Of a DNA stretch of 64,000 nucleotides, positions 9,964 through 15,617 are shown in pieces. Both the position numbers and the translations under genes were made by a program. The notes below the pieces were generated by a model, which was not told where the DNA came from, did not search any database, and saw only the letters and a list, made by a program, of their open reading frames with translations. Position 1 is the first letter of the stretch. Each line of letters starts with the position of its first letter. Source of the stretch: Flavobacterium sp. N1736 (GTDB lineage: Bacteria > Bacteroidota > Bacteroidia > Flavobacteriales > Flavobacteriaceae); the NCBI RefSeq assembly GCF_025947065.1, contig NZ_CP109994.1:3472001-3536000 (forward strand), given 5' to 3'.

Positions 9964-10431
9964 ATGAATTTATTACCACAAGAAAAATTTGAAACACTCG
10001 GCTTATCATTACCGCCAGCGCCTCAACCTCTTGGTATATATAAACCTTATTTAGTCGACGGAAAGTATTTGTACCTTTCTGGTCACGGTCCTGTTCGCGA
10101 CGACAAATCTTTAATTATCGGAAGAATTGGCGACGATATGGATATTGAAGAAGGAAAACTCGCCGCAAGACAAGTTGGTTTAACCATGCTTTCGACAATT
10201 GTAACCAATTTTGGAAGTCTGAACAAAGTAAAACGTGTTATAAAAGTATTGGGAATGGTAAATTGCAATGGCGATTTCCTCAGACATCCGTACGTAATAA
10301 ACGGCTGCAGTGAATTATTCGCTGAAGTTTGGGGACAAGAAAACGGAATTGGCGTAAGAAGCGCCGTAGGAATGGGATCTTTACCAGACAATATTCCTGT
10401 TGAAGTTGAAGCCGTTTTTGAATTATATTAA
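9964..10431 (+). CDS. RidA-family enamine/imine deaminase
   Basis: 155 residues from the ATG at 9964, which lies 5 bases after the permease stop. A longer reading from 9883 would overlap the permease gene and is not credible. Conserved RidA-like parts are LYLSGHGPVRDD near the N-terminus, the helix ARQVGLTMLSTI and the C-terminal VGMGSLPDNIPVEVEAVFEL. RidA proteins hydrolyse reactive enamines and imines released by PLP-dependent dehydratases. The presence of one here supports the idea that the PLP enzyme at 12371 is an eliminating (ammonia-releasing) enzyme. It lacks the usual Arg in the classical IPxxRS-type motif (the end reads NIPVEVEAVF), so it belongs to a divergent RidA subgroup. Confidence 0.88.
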   Translation: MNLLPQEKFETLGLSLPPAPQPLGIYKPYLVDGKYLYLSGHGPVRDDKSLIIGRIGDDMDIEEGKLAARQVGLTMLSTIVTNFGSLNKVKRVIKVLGMVNCNGDFLRHPYVINGCSELFAEVWGQENGIGVRSAVGMGSLPDNIPVEVEAVFELY

Positions 10432-10438
10432 AAAGTTA

Positions 10439-10657
10439 TGCCACAGATTAATATGATTAAAAAGGATTAAACGCATAGAAACATAGGTTTCTTGCCTGAA
10501 TACCAGAAGGAAGTAGAAAAAACTAGCTTTCACACATAGCTATGTTTGTTAATGCAAGTGAAACGCCTTTTTTCAGCACTTTAAAACTATGTTTCTATGT
10601 GTTTAAAAATTAACCGCTAAGTTTATAAAATCATTTTAATCTATATAATCTGTGGCA
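10439..10657. repeat. Outer palindromic repeat (TGCCACAGATTA arms) containing element copy 2
   Basis: TGCCACAGATTA at 10439-10450 is perfectly inverted as TAATCTGTGGCA at 10646-10657. The same arm ends the separate element at 59003-59137, and the adjoining stretch AAATCATTTTAATC is also shared. Between these arms lies a complete copy of the CATAGAAACATAG element, so one repeat family appears to be inserted in another. Confidence 0.65.
10466..10607 (-). repeat. TIR-bounded noncoding element, copy 2 (inverted)
   Basis: 142 bp with ends CATAGAAACATAG (within 10466-10486) and CTATGTTTCTATG (within 10587-10607). The 25-bp core at 10540-10564 is the exact reverse complement of the core of copy 1, and the flanking parts align when one copy is inverted. 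The two copies therefore form a roughly 2-kb inverted pair around the permease and ridA genes. Confidence 0.75.
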
Positions 10658-10672
10658 AAAAAAACAAAACAC

Positions 10673-11704
10673 ATGAATACAAATACGCCACAAACTAGAA
10701 TTGCAACTTTCGGAGAATTATTACTTCGGATGAATGTTGCCAATGGAGATCGGTTTACGCAGGCCAATGAAATAAAAGTACACGTTGGCGGTGCCGAAGC
10801 AAATGTTTGTGTTTTACTTTCTCAACTTGGCATTCAAACCGATTATATAACGAGATTACCCCAAAATGATTTGGCGCAACTGGCTTTAAACGAACTTCAG
10901 AAATACAAAGTAAATACTTCAAAATGTGTGTATGGCGGAGAACGTTTGGGTTTGTATTTTGTCGAAGTCGGAAATCAAATCAGGCAATCGCAGGTTATTT
11001 ACGATCGAAGCAATTCATCCTTTGCCACTATTCAAAAAGATCAAATTAACTGGGATATGGCTTTCGCCGATGTAACCCATTTTCATTGGTCGGGAATAAG
11101 TCCGGGAGTTTCTAACGAAGCCGGTTTGGTTTGTAAAGAAGCCATTCTTTCGGCACATAAAAAAGGATTGCCTATTTCTTCTGATTTTAATTACCGATCA
11201 AAATTATGGCAATACGGAAAACATCCGTCTGAAATTATGCCCGATTTGCTTCAATACAGCACCATTACGGTTGCAGATTTAGATGCGATTGAAATTTATT
11301 TCGGAATAAAAACCGACAAAAAGGAATCGGATGCAAATCGTTTTCAAAAGACTTTTGAATTATTAAAAGAGAAAATGCCTTATCTAAAAACCCTCGCAAT
11401 GAGTTTTAGAAAATCAGACGGGCTGGCGCATTTATATAAAGGAATGTTACTTCATGAAGGTCATTTTTATGAAACAAAAGAATACAAAATACATTTGGTA
11501 ACCGATCAAATTGGTTCCGGAGATGCCTTTAACGCTGGATTATTATACGGATTATCGAATAAATTATCAGCACAGGAATGTATCGACTGGGCAACCGCCT
11601 GCGGTGTAATCAAACAGAGTATTCACGGAGATTTTGCCATGAGCAATCCAACAGAAATAAGTCATTTTATTGCAAATGGCGCGAGTAACAGAATCAATAG
11701 ATAA
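10673..11704 (+). CDS. kdgK: PfkB-family sugar kinase, 2-keto-3-deoxygluconate kinase type
   Basis: 343 residues from the ATG at 10673. A GTG at 10652 is in frame, but it lies inside the repeat arm AATCTGTGGCA and would add a non-homologous MAKKTKH, so I reject it. The N-terminus ATFGELLLRM with VGGAEANVCVLLSQLG matches KDG kinases, and the C-terminal PfkB signature DQIGSGDAFNAGLLYG carries the catalytic Asp. The expected reaction is ATP-dependent phosphorylation of 2-keto-3-deoxygluconate to KDPG. This is strongly supported by the KDPG aldolase gene that starts 15 bases downstream. Confidence 0.9.
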   Translation: MNTNTPQTRIATFGELLLRMNVANGDRFTQANEIKVHVGGAEANVCVLLSQLGIQTDYITRLPQNDLAQLALNELQKYKVNTSKCVYGGERLGLYFVEVGNQIRQSQVIYDRSNSSFATIQKDQINWDMAFADVTHFHWSGISPGVSNEAGLVCKEAILSAHKKGLPISSDFNYRSKLWQYGKHPSEIMPDLLQYSTITVADLDAIEIYFGIKTDKKESDANRFQKTFELLKEKMPYLKTLAMSFRKSDGLAHLYKGMLLHEGHFYETKEYKIHLVTDQIGSGDAFNAGLLYGLSNKLSAQECIDWATACGVIKQSIHGDFAMSNPTEISHFIANGASNRINR

Positions 11705-11719
11705 ATTAGAATCAAGAAT

Positions 11720-12367
11720 ATGTACAGCATTTTAAAAGCACAAGGCGTACTTCCGTTAGTAACACAAATCAATATCGAAACAGCCAGAATTGTGCTGCAG
11801 TCTGCCAGTGATGCCGGCATAAAAATTATCGAGTTTGCCGCTCGTGCAACTGATGCTAAAGAAGTTTTTACGCAAATGGTTGCATTTAAAAAAGCAAACA
11901 ATTTAGATATTAAACTGGCGGTTGGTTCTATTTTAAGTGTTGATGATGCTAAAATATACCATCAATTGGGCGCAGATTGTATCGTTTGCCCGCATACAGA
12001 TTTTGAAATTGGTAATTATTGTATTAAAAATAATATTTACTGGATTCCCGGCGCAGCAACTTTAAACGAGGTGCTTCACGCCAATAAATTAGGTGCCGAT
12101 ATTGTAAAACTTTTTCCTGCTGATAAAATTGGCGGACCCGGATATGTAAAAGCGATTAGAGCGCCGTTTCCAAATTTAAAAATAATGCCAACCGGAGGCG
12201 TAACTTTAGAAGAAAGCAATCTGAAATCATGGTTCAAATCCGGCGTTGTTTGTGTTGGAATTGGTTCTAATTTATTTTCGAAAGAAATGCTTTTGGATTT
12301 AAATTATGAGCAATCATTTCAGGCTTTTCAAAATTTAATTGAAGTGGTAGAAAAAACAAGAAACTAG
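11720..12367 (+). CDS. eda: 2-dehydro-3-deoxy-6-phosphogluconate (KDPG) aldolase
   Basis: 215 residues, class I KDPG/KHG aldolase. The Schiff-base lysine is Lys130 in DIVKLFPADKIGGPGYVKA, Glu38 in IIEFAARAT occupies the usual catalytic Glu position, and MPTGGV is the phosphate-binding strand. It cleaves KDPG to pyruvate and glyceraldehyde 3-phosphate. It is 15 bases after the kinase gene and 3 bases before the next, so these three genes are surely one unit. The canonical E-V-T-L-R-T segment is replaced by E-F-A-A-R-A-T, as in some Bacteroidota homologues. Confidence 0.93.
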   Translation: MYSILKAQGVLPLVTQINIETARIVLQSASDAGIKIIEFAARATDAKEVFTQMVAFKKANNLDIKLAVGSILSVDDAKIYHQLGADCIVCPHTDFEIGNYCIKNNIYWIPGAATLNEVLHANKLGADIVKLFPADKIGGPGYVKAIRAPFPNLKIMPTGGVTLEESNLKSWFKSGVVCVGIGSNLFSKEMLLDLNYEQSFQAFQNLIEVVEKTRN

Positions 12368-12370
12368 ATT

Positions 12371-13486
12371 ATGCAAAACAATTGGTGGAAAATTAATTCC
12401 GAAATTCACGTTGATACACCGTTTTTAGCCGTTTACGAAGATCGTATCCGGTTTAATCTCGAACGCCTTATTGGCACAGTAAACGGTGACACTCAAAAAT
12501 TAAGGCCTCACATAAAAACACATAAAATAGGTGAAATTCTGGAGTTGTTTAAAATTTACAATATCAAAAAAGTAAAATGTGCTACGATTGCCGAAGCTGA
12601 ACTTGCGGCAATACATGAGATTCCTGACATTCTCCTCGCCTATCAGCCTGTGGGAGTTAAAAAAGAAAGATGGATTTCGTTGATTCAAAAATATCCAAAT
12701 ATCAATTTCTCGACTATTGTCGACAATCTGGAATCGGCGAAAGCCTTACATGAAATTGCCAAAAAAAACAATCTGATTCTAACTATTTATTTGGATTTAA
12801 ATTCGGGAATGAACAGAACCGGAATTTCAATTCATAAAGACTGGAGCATTTTAATAGATGAAATTGCTGCATTAAAAAACATGCATTTTGCAGGAATTCA
12901 TATTTACGATGGTCATTTAAAAGGCGATGCAGAAGAGAGAACCACCATAACTTCAAATATATTTTTTAGCATAAATGAACATCTTCAAACTATTCAGAAA
13001 AAGCTGGGTTACGATTTAAAAATTGTTGCCGGCGGATCTAATACATTTCCGTTTTATGCCACACAAAAAAATGTAGAATGCAGTCCGGGAACTTTTGTTT
13101 TTTGGGATTCTAATTACCAGATTCATTTACCGGAACAGGAATTTAAACCTGCTTTGGTTATTGTGGGAACCATAATTTCAAAACCCACAAATACAACAAT
13201 TTGTATTGATATTGGATACAAAGCCGTTTCATCAGAAAATCCGATTGACAAAAGATTAGTGATTTTAAATGATGAAAATCTAATCCCGATTTCGCATTCA
13301 GAAGAACATTTGATTGTAGAAAATCAGGGCAAAAACCAATATCAAATTGGCGATACCATTTATGCACTGCCGTATCATGTTTGCCCAACCTGCGCACTTT
13401 ACGATTCTGTTCAGGTAATCAATAAAGAGCAGCAAATTTGCGATCAATGGCTGGTTGCAGCGCGCGGCAGAAAAATTAATATCTAG
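12371..13486 (+). CDS. D-threonine aldolase/D-serine dehydratase-fold PLP enzyme
   Basis: 371 residues. It is a fold-type III (alanine-racemase-like) PLP enzyme of the DSD1/D-TA family. Lys49 in LRPHIKTHK is the PLP-binding lysine, and the C-terminal His336 and Cys338 in LPYHVCPTCALYDS form the divalent-metal site of this family. Known members act on D-serine, D-threonine, 3-hydroxy-D-aspartate and, to my recollection, D-glucosaminate (releasing ammonia and giving 2-keto-3-deoxygluconate). It directly follows KDG kinase and KDPG aldolase genes and lies near GntP and RidA genes. I therefore infer that its substrate is a 2-amino sugar acid, not a simple amino acid. It starts 3 bases after eda. 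Confidence 0.9.
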   Translation: MQNNWWKINSEIHVDTPFLAVYEDRIRFNLERLIGTVNGDTQKLRPHIKTHKIGEILELFKIYNIKKVKCATIAEAELAAIHEIPDILLAYQPVGVKKERWISLIQKYPNINFSTIVDNLESAKALHEIAKKNNLILTIYLDLNSGMNRTGISIHKDWSILIDEIAALKNMHFAGIHIYDGHLKGDAEERTTITSNIFFSINEHLQTIQKKLGYDLKIVAGGSNTFPFYATQKNVECSPGTFVFWDSNYQIHLPEQEFKPALVIVGTIISKPTNTTICIDIGYKAVSSENPIDKRLVILNDENLIPISHSEEHLIVENQGKNQYQIGDTIYALPYHVCPTCALYDSVQVINKEQQICDQWLVAARGRKINI

Positions 13487-13584
13487 CAGCAGAAAAAGGA
13501 GAATAAAGAAAAAGAATAGACCTCATAATAACACTTGTAGAGAACCTCTGAGCCTTTGGACTTTTGTCCATTAAAAAAAATACT

Positions 13585-14655
13585 ATGTTTATAATAGACG
13601 CCCATTTAGACCTGAGCATGAATGCGATGGAATGGAATCGAGATTTAAGAAATGACGTACCAACTTTGCGCCATTTAGAAAAAGGAATGACGGATAAACC
13701 GGATCGTGAACGTGCTACGGTTTCGTTTCCGGATTTGCGACGCGGCAATATCGGGATTGTAGTCGCTACGCAAATTGCAAGATTTGTAAAACCAGACAGT
13801 ATTATTCCGGGTTGGAATTCTCCTGAGCAAGCCTGGGCGCAAACACAAGGACAGCTTGCGTGGTATAAAGCGATGGAAGAAGCCGGAGAAATTACAGCAA
13901 TTACCGATAAAAAATCGCTCCAAAAACAAATTGATTTATGGAATGACGGAACACCAAACGATAAAAAACCAATTGGATATATTTTGAGTTTAGAAGGTGC
14001 TGATTCTATTATTGATATTTCGTATTTAGAAAAAGCATACAATTACGGATTACGCGCCATTGGTCCTGCACATTATGGACCCGGACGTTACGCAAACGGA
14101 ACTGATGCAACAGGAAAAATGAATCAGAACGGTCTGGATTTGTTGAAAGAAATGGAACGATTGAATATTATTCTCGATGCCACACATTTGTGCGACGATG
14201 CTTTTTGGCAGGCTTTAGACCATTATAACGGACCCGTTTGGGCAAGTCATAATAATTGCAGAAGCCTGGTTGATCACAATCGTCAATATAGCGACGAAAT
14301 GATCAAAGCTTTGATTTCGAGAGGCGCAGTTATTGGCGGTGCTTTAGATGCGTGGATGTTAGTTCCGGATTGGGAACGAGGCGTTTCGACTCCGAAAGGT
14401 ACAAATTGCGATCTTGAAACGGTTTTTAAACACATGGATCATATTTGCCAATTGGCAGGAAATGCAAATCATATTGGCGTAGGCTCAGATCTTGACGGCG
14501 CTTTTGGCACAGAGCAATCTCCGTATGATTTAAATACGATTGCTGATTTACAAAAACTCGTTCTTATCTTTAAAAGCAAAGGTTATTCTGATGAAGATTT
14601 AAACAAAATCTTTCACCAGAACTGGATTAATTTTTTAATGAAAAATTGGGATTAA
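13585..14655 (+). CDS. M19 (membrane/renal dipeptidase) family zinc hydrolase
   Basis: 356 residues from the ATG at 13585. An in-frame TTG at 13564 would add only seven residues. M19 metal ligands are visible: His7 and Asp9 in IIDAHLDLS, Glu137 in LSLEGADS, His201 in LDATHLCD and His222 in WASHNNCRSL, with GVGSDLDGAFG near the end. Family members cleave dipeptides, often with a C-terminal D-residue, and some hydrolyse N-acyl-D-amino acids. It has no signal peptide, so it is probably cytoplasmic. Being in the amino-sugar-acid locus, it may deacylate an N-acyl precursor (inference). It is 98 bases after the PLP enzyme, and its stop overlaps the convergent regulator stop at TTAA. Confidence 0.88.
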   Translation: MFIIDAHLDLSMNAMEWNRDLRNDVPTLRHLEKGMTDKPDRERATVSFPDLRRGNIGIVVATQIARFVKPDSIIPGWNSPEQAWAQTQGQLAWYKAMEEAGEITAITDKKSLQKQIDLWNDGTPNDKKPIGYILSLEGADSIIDISYLEKAYNYGLRAIGPAHYGPGRYANGTDATGKMNQNGLDLLKEMERLNIILDATHLCDDAFWQALDHYNGPVWASHNNCRSLVDHNRQYSDEMIKALISRGAVIGGALDAWMLVPDWERGVSTPKGTNCDLETVFKHMDHICQLAGNANHIGVGSDLDGAFGTEQSPYDLNTIADLQKLVLIFKSKGYSDEDLNKIFHQNWINFLMKNWD

Positions 14656-15428
14656 ATAAAGACTAAACTTGGAACTGCCTTCTTATACGATTGTAATTTT
14701 TCGTCGTTTGGATCAACTTCCGTGACAACGTAATCAACCTCAGATAAGTTGGCAATTTTCATTTTTAAAACCGTATCGAGTTTTTCAGAAATAGTAAGAA
14801 TCGCGGTTTTTTCAGAAGCCTGAATCATTGCTTTTTTAACCTGAACGGTTTCCCAGTCAGAATCTGAAAATCCGCCTTCGATATCTAAAGCATTTGTTCC
14901 TAAAATTAATAAATCGACTTTAATATTTGCCAACTGATTATAGACATCGCCGCTCACACACATTTGGCTGTAGGATGAAATACTGCCGCCAATCATGATA
15001 ATTTTAACGTTGGGTTTATCCAAAAGTTCAACCGCAGATAAAACGGTAACCGTAAAAATAGTAAGATTTAAATCATTAGGAATTAAGCGAATGAATTCGC
15101 GAATTGTAGTTCCGCCGCCAATTAATAAAACCATTCCGTCGTGAAGTAAACCTAAAGTTTTTTGTGCAATGATTTGTTTTGATTCGCCTGCATAAGTTTG
15201 ATTTGATGAAGAATGATGGTACGCTTTTGTCATCGCACCGCCTTTTACTTTAATCAATAACGATTCTGATTCAAGTTCATTAATATCACGTCTCACCGTA
15301 TCTTCTGAAACAAATAATTTAGCCGAAAGTGTTTCAAAACTGACGCGGGTATGCAAGTTAATCTCTTTTAAAATAAGATTTTTACGCTCTTCCTTGCTAT
15401 AGTTTACCACTTCATTATCGTTGTTCAT
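14652..15428 (-). CDS. DeoR/GlpR-family transcriptional regulator
   Basis: 258 residues. The N-terminal winged helix-turn-helix reads LSAKLFVSEDTVRRDINELE followed by KGGA, the DeoR signature. The C-terminal DeoRC sensor domain contains LLIGGGTTIREFIRLIP and LLILGTNALDIEGGFSD, and normally binds a phosphorylated sugar metabolite such as KDPG. The gene lies between the two halves of the locus, convergent with the dipeptidase gene and divergent from the GH20 gene. It is the natural candidate regulator for both. Two perfect palindromes lie just upstream of its start (15434-15448 and 15469-15481). Confidence 0.93.
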   Translation of the reverse strand: MNNDNEVVNYSKEERKNLILKEINLHTRVSFETLSAKLFVSEDTVRRDINELESESLLIKVKGGAMTKAYHHSSSNQTYAGESKQIIAQKTLGLLHDGMVLLIGGGTTIREFIRLIPNDLNLTIFTVTVLSAVELLDKPNVKIIMIGGSISSYSQMCVSGDVYNQLANIKVDLLILGTNALDIEGGFSDSDWETVQVKKAMIQASEKTAILTISEKLDTVLKMKIANLSEVDYVVTEVDPNDEKLQSYKKAVPSLVFI

Positions 15429-15433
15429 GCAAA

Positions 15434-15481
15434 TTCAATTTTATTGAAAGCAAATGTAAACAATAAATGCAATATTATTGC
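15434..15481. promoter_or_regulatory. Paired palindromes upstream of the DeoR gene
   Basis: TTCAATTTTATTGAA at 15434-15448 has 6-bp arms with a TTT centre. GCAATATTATTGC at 15469-15481 has 6-bp arms around a single T. Both lie within 55 bases of the regulator start codon and could be autoregulatory operators. They differ from the TGCA-ended motif found before susC and the GH20 gene. Confidence 0.35.
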
Positions 15482-15553
15482 GAAGTGAATTATAACTCAA
15501 AGTAATAAAAAAGTTAACGAGCCTATTTTAAAGACATTTATATACAATTTAGT

Positions 15554-15595
15554 GCTGCAAAAAAAATGCAGCTTCATTTACAAAACCTACATTTG
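15554..15595 (+). promoter_or_regulatory. GH20 gene promoter with operator-like site
   Basis: TACATTTG at 15588-15595 matches TAnnTTTG. Seventeen bases upstream, TGCAAAAAAAATGCA at 15556-15570 (extended to GCTGCA/TGCAGC arms at 15554-15572) differs by one base from the tandem repeats before susC. In both promoters the site occupies the place where the -33 element would be. Confidence 0.55.
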
Positions 15596-15617
15596 TTTAA
15601 CAAACCAAAAAATAACC

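Noticed and set aside
10652..10675. GTG start for the KDG kinase
   Set aside because: It lies inside the TAATCTGTGGCA repeat arm; the ATG at 10673 begins family similarity.
13476..14042. 188-codon minus-strand frame over the dipeptidase gene
   Set aside because: Shadow of the M19 gene, whose metal-ligand motifs are all on the plus strand.
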